Assembly: GCA_050298555.1 (NCBI GenBank)
Contig: JBNKUL010000057.1
Span: forward strand, 1 to 64,000
Length of the DNA: 64,000 bases
From: JAPHSX01 sp050298555
Lineage (GTDB): Bacteria; Pseudomonadota; Gammaproteobacteria; Thiohalomonadales; Thiohalomonadaceae
Direction of reading: 5' to 3'
The position numbers and the translations under genes were made by a program. A model generated the notes under the pieces. It did not search any database, was not told where the DNA came from, and saw only the letters and a list, made by a program, of their open reading frames with translations. How positions within the stretch are numbered: the stretch's first letter is position 1; every line of letters starts with the position of its first letter. Of the stretch, positions 25,195 through 36,624 are shown piece after piece.

Positions 25195-25965
25195 ATGACG
25201 AAACCCGCACAGATCATCTACGAGCACCCGCTGCACGAGCGCGTCCGTACCATGCTGCGCCTGGAGCACCTGTTTCGTCTCGCCGCACACTACCTGAAGG
25301 GACAGAGCAACTGGGACAGCCGCATCTTCATCAACACCCTTATCGACATCCTAGATATCTTCTCCCGCGGTGACCTGAAGAACGAGTTGATCAAGGAGCT
25401 GGAGCGCTCTGCCGCCACCCTTAACAGCCTGATAGAGAACCCGCAGGTCGACAGTAGCCGCCTCACCACCATCCTTAAGGCGATGGAGCGGCTGATCGAC
25501 AACCTGCACGGTATGAAGTACCAGCCTGGGCATGAACTGCGCGAGGACGAATTCCTCAGCGCGGTGCGCCAGCGCAGCACCATCCCCGGCGGCACCTGCG
25601 ACTTCGATCTGCCCGCCTACCACCGTTGGCTGGAGCGGCCCTGGGAGGAGAGGGAGCGTGAACAGAAGGCGTGGTTTGCCCAGCTCGACCCGATCCGTCA
25701 GGCCATTGAGCTGCTGTTAAAGATGGTCCGCAACAGCGCCGACCCGGTGGCGGCCGAGAGCCCGGACGGCGGTTACCAGCAAAATCTCGACAGCAGCCTG
25801 CCTTACCAGCTGCTGCGGGTGAGCCTGCCCGCCGACTCGCCCTACTACGCCGAGATTAGCGGCAGTCGTCACCGCTTCACCATTCGCTTCCTGCGTCCCA
25901 CCAAGGAACGGCCGAAACTGGCTGGCGAGCCCGTCTCCTTCAAGATCACCTGTTGCAGCCTGTGA
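25195..25965 (+). CDS. zapD: ZapD, FtsZ-bundling cell division protein
   Basis: 256 residues. The family N-terminus IIYEHPLHERVRTMLRLEHLF, followed by SRIFINTLIDILDIFSRGDLK, is diagnostic for ZapD (YacF). The C-terminal half is the beta domain (HRFTIRFL). It binds the FtsZ C-terminal tail and cross-links protofilaments at the Z ring, so it fits the nearby dcw genes. It overlaps yacG by 4 nt (GTGA). Confidence 0.95.
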   Translation: MTKPAQIIYEHPLHERVRTMLRLEHLFRLAAHYLKGQSNWDSRIFINTLIDILDIFSRGDLKNELIKELERSAATLNSLIENPQVDSSRLTTILKAMERLIDNLHGMKYQPGHELREDEFLSAVRQRSTIPGGTCDFDLPAYHRWLERPWEEREREQKAWFAQLDPIRQAIELLLKMVRNSADPVAAESPDGGYQQNLDSSLPYQLLRVSLPADSPYYAEISGSRHRFTIRFLRPTKERPKLAGEPVSFKITCCSL

Positions 25966-26147
25966 GCAAACCCAGCGTCGTCAAGTGTCCCACCTGCGGT
26001 AAGCCGGTGGAGTGGTCGGAGAAGAGCCCGTGGCGCCCCTTCTGCAGCGAGCGCTGCCGCCTCATTGATTTGGGGGAGTGGGCCGACGAGGGGCACCGCA
26101 TAGCGGGTGAGCCACACTTCCCGCCGGAAGAGGATGAAAGGTATTAG
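25962..26147 (+). CDS. yacG: YacG, zinc-finger DNA gyrase inhibitor
   Basis: 61 residues from the GTG at 25962, which overlaps the zapD stop (GTGA); a TTG at 25953 is a possible longer start. The four-cysteine zinc site is CPTCGKPVEW and FCSERCRLIDLGEW, and the protein ends in the usual acidic tail. E. coli YacG binds GyrB and blocks DNA binding. Its stop overlaps the stop of the convergent lipoprotein gene. Confidence 0.95.
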   Translation: MSKPSVVKCPTCGKPVEWSEKSPWRPFCSERCRLIDLGEWADEGHRIAGEPHFPPEEDERY

Positions 26148-26569
26148 TGTTCCGCGCTAAAGGGGAAGCGTATCCGATAGTCGGTACCGTCACGGCGGTA
26201 TTCCAGGATGGCGACCCAGTCACTGCGTGAGGCGGTACAGACCGGCAGAGTGACCTTTCCGTGCCATGCCCCCTCCGCGCGAAGCAGGCGGTAGCGATTG
26301 ATCCCCATCTCCATACCAACCATCTGAAAGTCGATCAACAGCTGCTCGATGTCTGCACCATCCTCGAACACCGCGCGCGCGGCAAAGGGCTGCAGCGCCT
26401 TCACCCCGGGGCCGAGCGTCAGCTCCACCTCACTCCCCTCGACAGTGACGCGGCAACTCATGCGCGCCGCATCGCAGCCGGAGGCCTCTGCCTGCACCAC
26501 CCTGCCCGTCTCCTCCGAGCCGCAGGCGGCCAACATAACCAACAGCAGCCCCATCAACAATCGTCTCAT
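26144..26569 (-). CDS. Predicted lipoprotein of unknown function
   Basis: 141 residues from the ATG at 26569, preceded by AGGAGAG. The signal ends LLVMLAAC, a good lipobox. The mature part is small and mostly beta, with two cysteines near the N-terminus (GCDAARMSCRV) that could form a disulfide and one later (LPVCTAS). I do not recognise the family with certainty; the layout recalls small lipoproteins found beside yacG/mutT in related genomes. It overlaps the Nudix gene by 4 nt (ATGA) and is translated from the same operon. Confidence 0.7.
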   Translation of the reverse strand: MRRLLMGLLLVMLAACGSEETGRVVQAEASGCDAARMSCRVTVEGSEVELTLGPGVKALQPFAARAVFEDGADIEQLLIDFQMVGMEMGINRYRLLRAEGAWHGKVTLPVCTASRSDWVAILEYRRDGTDYRIRFPFSAEH

Positions 26570-27516
26570 CCACACTCTCCTGCGCCGTCCCACAATGCAC
26601 GTATCGCCGCTATCCCCTGGGCGCCATGGCGCCACGCCTCAGCCAAATCCTCGGGCGACATGCCGCCGAGGGCATAAAGCGGCACTGTGCACTGCTCAGC
26701 CAGCTCCTGGAACGCCCGCCACCCCATCGCCTGCGCCCCCGGATGGGAGGCGGTCGGCTTCACCGGCGAGAGCAGCGCGAAATCGACGCCGATGCGCTCC
26801 GCCTGTTGCAGCTCCTGAATAGTGTGGCAGGAGGCGGCAAGCAGCTTGTCCTCCCCTATTGGTCGCTCGCTACACGCCATCAGGCGGTGCGAGTTGAGGT
26901 GGATGCCCGCCGCCCCGCTATCATCAAGTAAACCGGGATCGGCATTGAGCAGCAGCCGGGCACCGTATCGTTCACACAACTCCACGGCTTGATGCACCAG
27001 TCCAGGGTCCAGGTTACTGCTGCGCAGCTGCAGCAGGGAGATCCCGGCCTCCAGCGAGCGCCGTAGTTGCGGCAAGAATCCATCACCCGGTTCCGGGGTG
27101 ATCAGATAGCAGGGAGGCAGTTGTGCCGCACGGATGATGGGGCCGTTGGCGGCGGGGAATTCATACTCCCCCAGCCGAGGCTTTTCGACCCACAATATGG
27201 GTTGCCCCTCGGCCCCATGCGGCTCGCCGTCAAACTGACTGACCAGCCAGACGTCGAGCAGCACCTTACGATCAGCATAGTCGTGGGGGATACGGATCAG
27301 CGGCCGGGCCTGGCGTAGCGCTATGGAGAGCTCCTCGCGCAGTTCACGCGCCAGGGCAGCCTCCACCGTCTCGCCCGGCTCCACCTTGCCACCGGGAAAC
27401 TCCCACAGCCCCCCCTGATGGAGGTGAGCGTGGCGTTTGGCGATCAGCACCTCGCCCTTGCCGTTGTCGATGACGGCGACGACTACGTGGAGGGTATCAG
27501 GTGCGGTACTCGGCAT
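26566..27516 (-). CDS. mutT: Nudix hydrolase fused to thiamine-phosphate-synthase-like domain (MutT-type)
   Basis: 316 residues from the ATG at 27516, inside the end of argJ. The N-terminal Nudix domain shows HVVVAVIDNGKGEVLIAKR and the full Nudix box GGKVEPGETVEAALARELREELS; this is the MutT domain that clears 8-oxo-dGTP. The C-terminal half (about residue 140 on) is a TenI/ThiE-like barrel (LRRSLEAGISLLQLRS, LLLNADPGL, GIHLNS, FALLSPVKPTASHPGA, YALGGM). Such fusions are known in Pseudomonas and relatives; the role of the second domain is unclear. It overlaps argJ by 20 nt. Confidence 0.93.
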   Translation of the reverse strand: MPSTAPDTLHVVVAVIDNGKGEVLIAKRHAHLHQGGLWEFPGGKVEPGETVEAALARELREELSIALRQARPLIRIPHDYADRKVLLDVWLVSQFDGEPHGAEGQPILWVEKPRLGEYEFPAANGPIIRAAQLPPCYLITPEPGDGFLPQLRRSLEAGISLLQLRSSNLDPGLVHQAVELCERYGARLLLNADPGLLDDSGAAGIHLNSHRLMACSERPIGEDKLLAASCHTIQELQQAERIGVDFALLSPVKPTASHPGAQAMGWRAFQELAEQCTVPLYALGGMSPEDLAEAWRHGAQGIAAIRALWDGAGECG

Positions 27517-28711
27517 TAATGCGCACGTAGTCGTAGGAGAAGTCGCAGGTCCACAGCACCGCCTGCGACTCACCACGCGCCAGCTCGACCCGAATGGTGA
27601 TCTCGTCATGATCCATCACCGTCTGCCCCAGCTCCTCACGGTAGTCGGGGTCGCGGCCACCATCGCGCACGATACAGACATCGCCCAGGTGGATGGTGAG
27701 CGCCTCCAGGTCCAGGTCGGTGATACCGGCACGCCCCACCGCGGCGAGGATACGCCCCCAGTTGGGGTCGCTGGCGAACAGCGCCGTCTTCACCAACGGC
27801 GAGTGGGCGATGGTGTAGGCTACCTGCTCGCACTCCTCCTCGTCGCGGCCGCCGTTGACCTCGATGGAGATGAACTTGGTCGCCCCCTCACCGTCACGCA
27901 CGATGAGCTGTGCCAGCTGTTGGCAGACTTCGCTGAGCGCGGCTGCAAATTGCGCGTACCCCTCGCTACCCTCTTCGATGCGGACACCACTCTGTCCGCT
28001 CGCCACCAGGACACAGGCGTCGTTAGTGGAGGTATCGCCGTCGACGGTAATGCGGTTAAAGGAGCTATTCACCGCCTCGTTGAGGCACTGCTGCAGCAGC
28101 GGCTGGGCCACCTCCGCATCGGTGGCCACATAGGCGAGCATGGTCGCCATATCTGGCCGGATCATGCCGGAGCCCTTGGAGATACCGGTAATGGTGACCG
28201 TCTTGCCGTCCAGCTCCAGCTGGCGACTCGCCCCCTTGGCCACGGTGTCGGTGGTCATGATGCCGTGGGCGGCATCCTCCCAGCCGTCCGCATCCAGGGC
28301 GGCGGGAAACCCGGACAGGGTGTCGAGGATCTTCGCCATCGGCAGCGGCTCACCAATCACCCCGGTGGAAAAGGGCAATACCTCTTCGGCCTCACACCCC
28401 ATCACCTCGGCAAGGCGGGCGCAGCTTTCGCGGGCATCACGCATTCCCACCTCGCCGGTGCCGGCATTGGCGTTGCCGGTATTGACCAGCAGGTATCGGG
28501 GAGAGCCCTTTTCCAGGTGCTCCCGCGCCACCACTACCGGTGCGGCGCAGAAGGCGTTACGGGTAAAGACCGCCGCCACGCTGCTGCCCGGCTGTAGCGA
28601 GAACAGCACCAGGTCACGCCGGCCTGGCTTCTTGATGCCGGCACTGAGCGTCGCCACCTCAACACCCGCCACCGGCTGAAGCCGTGGCAAGCCCTGATAA
28701 CCTACCGCCAT
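27497..28711 (-). CDS. argJ: ArgJ, glutamate N-acetyltransferase / amino-acid N-acetyltransferase
   Basis: 404 residues. The self-cleavage site is in GMIRPDMATMLAYVATDA, where the chain splits before the Thr of ATML to give alpha and beta subunits. LLVNTGNANAGTG and VDGDTSTNDACVL are also typical. It recycles the acetyl group from N-acetylornithine to glutamate in arginine synthesis. It lies 32 nt after secA and is followed by the overlapping mutT gene, the order seen in pseudomonads. Confidence 0.96.
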   Translation of the reverse strand: MAVGYQGLPRLQPVAGVEVATLSAGIKKPGRRDLVLFSLQPGSSVAAVFTRNAFCAAPVVVAREHLEKGSPRYLLVNTGNANAGTGEVGMRDARESCARLAEVMGCEAEEVLPFSTGVIGEPLPMAKILDTLSGFPAALDADGWEDAAHGIMTTDTVAKGASRQLELDGKTVTITGISKGSGMIRPDMATMLAYVATDAEVAQPLLQQCLNEAVNSSFNRITVDGDTSTNDACVLVASGQSGVRIEEGSEGYAQFAAALSEVCQQLAQLIVRDGEGATKFISIEVNGGRDEEECEQVAYTIAHSPLVKTALFASDPNWGRILAAVGRAGITDLDLEALTIHLGDVCIVRDGGRDPDYREELGQTVMDHDEITIRVELARGESQAVLWTCDFSYDYVRINAEYRT

Positions 28712-28743
28712 TGTTTCTATCTCCTCAAATTAATGCCAGCCGC

Positions 28744-31467
<2,724 letters not shown>

Positions 31468-31580
31468 TGATCGTTCTAATCCTGTCTACATCGTCGGGCG
31501 TATGCCCAATACTCCATCACCGGTCCAGGCCGGACAATAATGGAGCCTTATTCTACCTGAGAGGTCGCTGTGATGCGCGA

Positions 31581-32807
31581 CTATGGCGAGGCGCCAAGGC
31601 TGGCCGTGGCGGCCGCAGAGGGTTTGATGCTGAGGTGGCCGTCATCGGCAATGAGGAGGCGGCCCTGGGGGAAGTCCTGCTCGGTCAGGTCGCGTATCAG
31701 CCGTGCGGCCTGGTGTTTGGAATCGGGAATAGGGCCGTAGGGGCGCTTCTGGATATTGGAGTGGATTTGGCCGGAGACAAAGCGCCCCTCCTCATCCAGG
31801 GTGGCGAGCAGGATCGGTGCCAGCCCGTTGACGCCACGCACATTGATTCCCCAATAGGTGGCAAAGTTTCCCAGGCTGTAGGCGATCAGGCGTCCCTGAT
31901 GGAGTTCCATGGCGCGCGGCACGTGGGGGCCGTGGCCGATCACCAGGTCGGCGCCCGCCTCCACCGCCATGCGGCCGAAGGCCACCACATCGCCGCGCTG
32001 CTCACCGTGGAAGGTCTCCATCGCAAAGGGCAGACGCGTCTTCTCGGCCCCCTCGGCACCGCCGTGGAAGGAGACCAGCAGGATGTCACTCTGGGAGGCG
32101 AGCCGTTCGATCAGTGAACGCCCCGCCTCCATATCATTCATGTCGTGCGAACCGCCAAAGGGTGCAAAGGCCACCATCGCCATCTTCAGGCCACCCTGAT
32201 CCCAGGTGGCGATATCACCAACACGGCCGCTGTGGCGGATGCCCGCCTGCTGCAGGGCGCGCATGGAGGCGTCACGCCCCTCCTCACCGAAGTCGCGGGC
32301 GTGGTTATTGCCCAGGCTCATTACATCGAAGCCGGCCCCGGCCAGAGTGGCGGCATAGGACTCGGGTGAGCGGAACAGGTAACAGCGCGAGGGGTTGCTA
32401 CAGCGCTTGCGCGGCTCACCGCCGTCCAGCAACACCCCCTCAAGATTACCGAAGGTGATATCGGCCTGCTGCAGCACCGGCGCCACCGGCGACAGCAGGG
32501 CCGCTGCATCATCGGCAAGGCGATATTGGGGATAATCGCTGCCGAGCATAATATCGCCCACCGCGGCAAAGGTGATCTGCCGTGGCGGCTGGGGCTCAGC
32601 TGGGGGGATAGGAGTGGTAGAGGGGGAAGCGGCGTCGATGACCGATGCCGCCCTGTGCGCATCGAGCGCCTTTGTCTGCTCATCGGCCACGTCGGGCCGG
32701 GTAGCAACCCCGCTGCAGGCCGCCTGAATCAGCGTGGCACACAACAGCGCCACCCTGCCCAGGGCACGACGAGGGGCGATATCAGAGAGTGTTCGCGGGG
32801 TGTTCAT
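31581..32807 (-). CDS. CapA-like (PGA_cap) metallophosphatase-fold lipoprotein
   Basis: 408 residues from the ATG at 32807; the upstream in-frame ATG at 32831 lies in a terminator hairpin. The signal ends LIQAAC, so it is probably a lipoprotein. The CapA domain shows FAAVGDIMLGSDY, ADITFGNLEGVL, GFDVMSLGNNHARDFGEEG, SFHGGAEG and DLVIGHGPHVPRAMELHQGRLIAYSLGNFA. The family includes poly-gamma-glutamate synthesis protein CapA, but no capB or capC is nearby, so the role here is unknown. It is an extra gene between the M23 peptidase and secA. Confidence 0.88.
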   Translation of the reverse strand: MNTPRTLSDIAPRRALGRVALLCATLIQAACSGVATRPDVADEQTKALDAHRAASVIDAASPSTTPIPPAEPQPPRQITFAAVGDIMLGSDYPQYRLADDAAALLSPVAPVLQQADITFGNLEGVLLDGGEPRKRCSNPSRCYLFRSPESYAATLAGAGFDVMSLGNNHARDFGEEGRDASMRALQQAGIRHSGRVGDIATWDQGGLKMAMVAFAPFGGSHDMNDMEAGRSLIERLASQSDILLVSFHGGAEGAEKTRLPFAMETFHGEQRGDVVAFGRMAVEAGADLVIGHGPHVPRAMELHQGRLIAYSLGNFATYWGINVRGVNGLAPILLATLDEEGRFVSGQIHSNIQKRPYGPIPDSKHQAARLIRDLTEQDFPQGRLLIADDGHLSIKPSAAATASLGASP

Positions 32808-32817
32808 ACTGCCTAAT

Positions 32818-32845
32818 GAAAAAAGCCGCACCAGAAGGTGCGGCT
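32818..32845 (-). terminator. Intrinsic terminator of the M23 peptidase gene
   Basis: AGCCGCACC / GGTGCGGCT forms a 9-bp stem with an AGAA loop, followed on the minus strand by six T's. It lies 16 nt past the peptidase stop and just before the CapA-like gene, so the latter needs its own promoter or read-through. Confidence 0.9.
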
Positions 32846-32860
32846 CGTCGCGGCCGACCC

Positions 32861-33784
32861 TTAGCGGGATGCCTGAATGTACTTTAGGGGGTCGACGGTC
32901 TTGCCGTTGGCCCAGACTTCGAAGTGGACATGGGGTCCGGTGGAACGTCCGGTATTACCCATCAGCGCGACCGTCTGTCCCTTCTTCACCGTCTCACCCA
33001 CCTTCACCAACAACTCCTTGGCATGACCGTAGCGGGTCACGTAGCCGTTGCCATGGGTGATCTCGACCAGGTTGCCGTAGCCATAACGCTTACCCGACCA
33101 GGAGACGACACCGGCGGCCACAGAGATGATGTCACTGCCCTCCTTGCCGGCCAGGTCGACCCCCTTGTGGAAGTCGGGCTTACCGGTGAAGGGGTCGTTA
33201 CGGGTACCGTATTTGGAGGAGAGCCAGCCCTTCTTGATGGGACGTCCAGCCGGGAAGACCTCGTCATTGAGGTTGCGGCTCATCAGCAGGTTCTCCAGCA
33301 CATTGAGCTGCTGCTCACGGTCCTCCAGCTGCAGGGAAAGCTCATCGAGCTGGCTCATGAAATCGGGGATCTCTGTGCTCTCGCTCGCGCCACCGCTTTG
33401 CGGACCACCCTGGGCCGGGGGATTGGAGAAATCGAATTCGCCCTTGTCGAGGTCGGCCATGCGGGTCAGCCGCTGCCCCAGGGCATCGAGGCGAATAACG
33501 TGGGCCTGCATCTGACCCAGGCGCAGGGTCAGGGCATTGAGGTTCTCCTCGGCGCTGCGCTTGGCCTCGCTGATCTCAGCAAGTTGTTGATCCAGCTGCT
33601 GATTCATCACCGTGGTGACCTCATCGGCACTCATTGCGCCGCCGCCGCTGCCGTAGCGGTAACCCGCATAGACGCTAAGGGCGGGGAGCACGATAAAGAG
33701 CGACATGGCAGCGGCGATCAACTTACCCCTGTTCAGGCAGAGACAGGATGAGCCGAAGCGTTTTGATACCAGCAGGACATTCAT
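32861..33784 (-). CDS. M23 family (LytM-type) metallopeptidase, membrane-anchored
   Basis: 307 residues. One N-terminal membrane segment (about 22-42) is followed by a coiled-coil region (about 60-180, LDQQLAEISEAKRSAEENLNALTLRLGQM) and a LytM domain with HKGVDLAG and HVHFEVWANGKTVDP, carrying the zinc ligands. It is either an active peptidoglycan endopeptidase or a wall hydrolase regulator. The gene lies between the lpxC/dciA region and secA, as in pseudomonads. An AAGG site precedes the start. Confidence 0.9.
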   Translation of the reverse strand: MNVLLVSKRFGSSCLCLNRGKLIAAAMSLFIVLPALSVYAGYRYGSGGGAMSADEVTTVMNQQLDQQLAEISEAKRSAEENLNALTLRLGQMQAHVIRLDALGQRLTRMADLDKGEFDFSNPPAQGGPQSGGASESTEIPDFMSQLDELSLQLEDREQQLNVLENLLMSRNLNDEVFPAGRPIKKGWLSSKYGTRNDPFTGKPDFHKGVDLAGKEGSDIISVAAGVVSWSGKRYGYGNLVEITHGNGYVTRYGHAKELLVKVGETVKKGQTVALMGNTGRSTGPHVHFEVWANGKTVDPLKYIQASR

Positions 33785-33850
33785 TATACTTGCCTTAAGT
33801 ATTTTTCGTTTTGTAATCAGCGATTTGGATTTGTATCACACATCATCTAT

Positions 33851-34288
33851 ATGGACAAGCCCAGCCCCCTCACCGAGCTACTGCGCCAGGCAGGAACCCC
33901 CACCGGCGGATTGCTGCAACGGGGCCACTTCCTACAGCGCCTCAACAAGCTGCTGCAGTCGCTGCTGGACGATAACCTCAAGCTACATTGCCAGGTCGGC
34001 AATATCCGTGATGGTGTCCTCATCCTCTATAGCGACTCCACCGCCTGGGCATCGCGCCTGCGCTACCAGTGCCCTGCACTGCTCAAGCAGCTGCAACAGC
34101 GCCGCGGGCTGGCAGAGCTGCGGCAGATAGAGGTAAAGGTGCAGCCCAAACAGCACAAGGAAACCCAGCACAAGCCTGCGACGCTGAGCGAGCAGGCCTC
34201 CTCCTGCCTGAGCGTCTGTGCCGACACGGTGGCCGACGAAAAGCTGAGCCGGGCACTGCTACGGCTGGCCTCGCACCACAAAGGCTAA
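33851..34288 (+). CDS. dciA: DciA family (DUF721) replicative helicase operator
   Basis: 145 residues. The N-terminal DUF721 domain (LLQRGHFLQRLNKLLQSLLDDNLKLHCQVGNIRDGVLILYSDSTAWASRLRYQ) is typical; WASRLRY is the most conserved part. DciA loads or assists the DnaB helicase in bacteria that lack DnaC. It stands alone on the plus strand between the divergent M23 gene and convergent lpxC. No Shine-Dalgarno is visible before the ATG. Confidence 0.9.
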   Translation: MDKPSPLTELLRQAGTPTGGLLQRGHFLQRLNKLLQSLLDDNLKLHCQVGNIRDGVLILYSDSTAWASRLRYQCPALLKQLQQRRGLAELRQIEVKVQPKQHKETQHKPATLSEQASSCLSVCADTVADEKLSRALLRLASHHKG

Positions 34289-34307
34289 CGCATCCCCAGA
34301 TACGAAA

Positions 34308-34333
34308 ACGCCGCACTACATAGAGCGCGGCGT
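34308..34333 (-). terminator. Hairpin between convergent dciA and lpxC
   Basis: ACGCCGC / GCGGCGT gives a 7-bp stem; on the minus strand it is followed by TTTTCG. It could end lpxC transcription and perhaps dciA. The T tract is short. Confidence 0.55.
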
Positions 34334-34358
34334 CATCGCAGGAATATCCCGTTCGCCA

Positions 34359-35273
34359 TCAGCTGGTGGCGCCCACCGGCTGTACGTAGGAGATGGGGGC
34401 CACCTGTTCGTCCTCAAAGGTCACCAGCTCCCACGACTCCTGCTCGGCGAGCAGGGTACGCAGCAGCTGATTATTGAGGGCATGGCCCGACTTGTAGCCG
34501 CTGAAGGCACCGATCAGGCTGTGGCCCAGCAGGTAGAGGTCGCCAATGGCATCGAGCACCTTGTGCTTAACGAATTCGTCCTCGTAACGCAGGCCGTCTT
34601 CATTGAGCACCCGGTAGTCATCGACCACGATGGCATTGTCCAGGCTGCCGCCCAGGGCCAGGTTGCGGGCACGCAACATCTCCAGCTGGCTCATGAAACC
34701 GAAGGTACGGGCACGGCTCACCTCCTTGACGAAGGAGGTGGTGGAGAAGTCGATCTCGCACTCCTGCTTGCGGCCATGGAAGGCGGGGTGGTCAAAGTCG
34801 ATACCGAGCTTGACCTTGAAACCGTCAAAGGGCTCGAACTGCACCCACTTGTCACCGTCCTCGACGCGTACCGGGCGCTTAATACGGATAAAGCGTTTGG
34901 GGGCATTCTGCTCTTCGATCCCGGCAGACTGCACCAGGAAGACGAAGGGGCCGGCGCTGCCGTCCATGATCGGTACCTCGGCGGCACTCAGGTCGACATA
35001 GGCGTTGTCGATTCCCAGCCCCGCCAGGGCCGAAAGCAGGTGTTCCACGGTAGAGATGCGCACGTCGCCAAGGGAGAGCGTGGAGGAGAGTGTGGTATCG
35101 CCAACATTCTCCGCTTTGGCAGGCACCTCTACGGGTGGGTCGAGGTCAACGCGGCGGAAAATAATCCCGGCGTCGACAGGCGCGGGTCGCAAGGTGAGGT
35201 AAACCTTGTCCCCGGTATGCAATCCAACGCCGGTGGCGCGGATGACATTTTTCAGTGTTCTCTGCCGAATCAT
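34359..35273 (-). CDS. lpxC: LpxC, UDP-3-O-acyl-N-acetylglucosamine deacetylase
   Basis: 304 residues from the ATG at 35273 (TTAGGAAG site), giving MIRQRTLKNVIRATGVGLHTG, the normal start. The zinc ligands are His in STVEHLLSALAGLGIDN and the pair in KHKVLDAIGDLYLLGH. It catalyses the committed step of lipid A synthesis. It lies 149 nt downstream of ftsZ, the conserved order. The C-terminal degradation tail recognised by FtsH in E. coli cannot be judged from sequence. Confidence 0.97.
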   Translation of the reverse strand: MIRQRTLKNVIRATGVGLHTGDKVYLTLRPAPVDAGIIFRRVDLDPPVEVPAKAENVGDTTLSSTLSLGDVRISTVEHLLSALAGLGIDNAYVDLSAAEVPIMDGSAGPFVFLVQSAGIEEQNAPKRFIRIKRPVRVEDGDKWVQFEPFDGFKVKLGIDFDHPAFHGRKQECEIDFSTTSFVKEVSRARTFGFMSQLEMLRARNLALGGSLDNAIVVDDYRVLNEDGLRYEDEFVKHKVLDAIGDLYLLGHSLIGAFSGYKSGHALNNQLLRTLLAEQESWELVTFEDEQVAPISYVQPVGATS

Positions 35274-35422
35274 CTTCCTAACCCTTTGTTTTCCCAAGGC
35301 GAACTGCCGTAATTGGGCGGCATATTAACACACGCCCGATACAGCTGCCTAGAGACCGGTTTCACACAACTGCAACAATAACCCGCCCCATTATGGGGCA
35401 TTGCCGCACCCGTTTGCGTTTC

Positions 35423-36574
35423 CTAATCTGCCTGGCGACGCAGGAAGGCCGGAATATCGAGGTATTCCATGTTGACCTCACCGCCGACGGCCTCGTCGCT
35501 CTTCGGCTTATTGCGCAGCACGGTGGGGCGGTCGTAGTCGATATCCACTTCCACACTTGCCGGTTTTTCGTTGTTGACCACCACCTGAACAGGCTGGTCG
35601 GCAATCACCTCTTCACCACGGCCCAGGCCAGTGGCGACCACGGTGACGCGCAGCTCGTCGCTCAGCTCCGGGTCGATAACGGTGCCGACCACCACGGTGG
35701 CGTTCTCGGAGGCGAACTCCTTAATGGTGTTACCCACCTCCTCGAACTCACCGATGGACATATCGAGACCGGCGGTAACATTGACCAGGATGCCGCGGGC
35801 ACCGGAGAGGTCGATGTTATCCAACAGCGGGCTGGATACGGCACGCTCGGCGGCCTCACGGGCACGGTCCTCACCCTTGGCAGAGCCGCTGCCCATCATC
35901 GCCATGCCCATCTCCGACATCACAGTGCGTACGTCGGCGAAGTCGACGTTAATCAGACCGGGACGGGTGATGAGGTCGGCAATGCCCTGTACCGCACCGA
36001 GCAGCACATCGTTGGCCGCCTTAAAGGCGTCCAGCAGGGTCATCTGCTTACCCAGCACACTGAGCAGCTTCTCGTTGGGGATGGTGATGAGGGAGTCTAC
36101 GTGTTTCTTCAGCTCCTCCATCCCCTGCTCGGCGATGTCCATGCGCTTCTTGCCCTCGAAGGGGAAGGGCTTGGTGACGACCGCCACGGTAAGGATACCC
36201 AGCTCCTTCGCCACCTGGGCGACGATGGGGGCACCACCGGTGCCGGTGCCGCCGCCCATGCCCGCGGTGATGAAGACCATGTCGGCACCGCCCAGCACCT
36301 CTTCGATGCGGTCACGATCCTCCATCGCCGCCTGGCGGCCGATCTCCGGATTGGCGCCCGCACCCAGACCCTTGGTGATATGGGTACCGATCTGAATCAC
36401 GGTACGGCTGGAGGCTCGCTCCAGCGCCTGGGCATCGGTATTGGCACAGACGAAGTCCACACCCTCGATGGTCTCCTCGCACACCATGTGCTCCACGGCG
36501 TTGCCGCCACCTCCGCCGACGCCGACGACCTTAATCACCGCGCTTTGGCTATTGTTATCCATCAGTTCAAACAT
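35423..36574 (-). CDS. ftsZ: FtsZ, tubulin-like division protein
   Basis: 383 residues. The GTP loop GMGGGTGTGGAP, the N-terminus VVGVGGGGGNAVEHM, and the conserved C-terminal peptide LDIPAFLRRQAD (which binds FtsA, ZipA and ZapD) are all present. It assembles the Z ring. A strong GAGGAGG site precedes the ATG at 36574. It follows ftsA by 50 nt, the first real gap in the dcw cluster. Confidence 0.98.
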   Translation of the reverse strand: MFELMDNNSQSAVIKVVGVGGGGGNAVEHMVCEETIEGVDFVCANTDAQALERASSRTVIQIGTHITKGLGAGANPEIGRQAAMEDRDRIEEVLGGADMVFITAGMGGGTGTGGAPIVAQVAKELGILTVAVVTKPFPFEGKKRMDIAEQGMEELKKHVDSLITIPNEKLLSVLGKQMTLLDAFKAANDVLLGAVQGIADLITRPGLINVDFADVRTVMSEMGMAMMGSGSAKGEDRAREAAERAVSSPLLDNIDLSGARGILVNVTAGLDMSIGEFEEVGNTIKEFASENATVVVGTVIDPELSDELRVTVVATGLGRGEEVIADQPVQVVVNNEKPASVEVDIDYDRPTVLRNKPKSDEAVGGEVNMEYLDIPAFLRRQAD

Positions 36575-36624
36575 TCCACACCTCCTCGTTAACTTGGGGC
36601 GAACCCCACAGCGATACCAATTTT

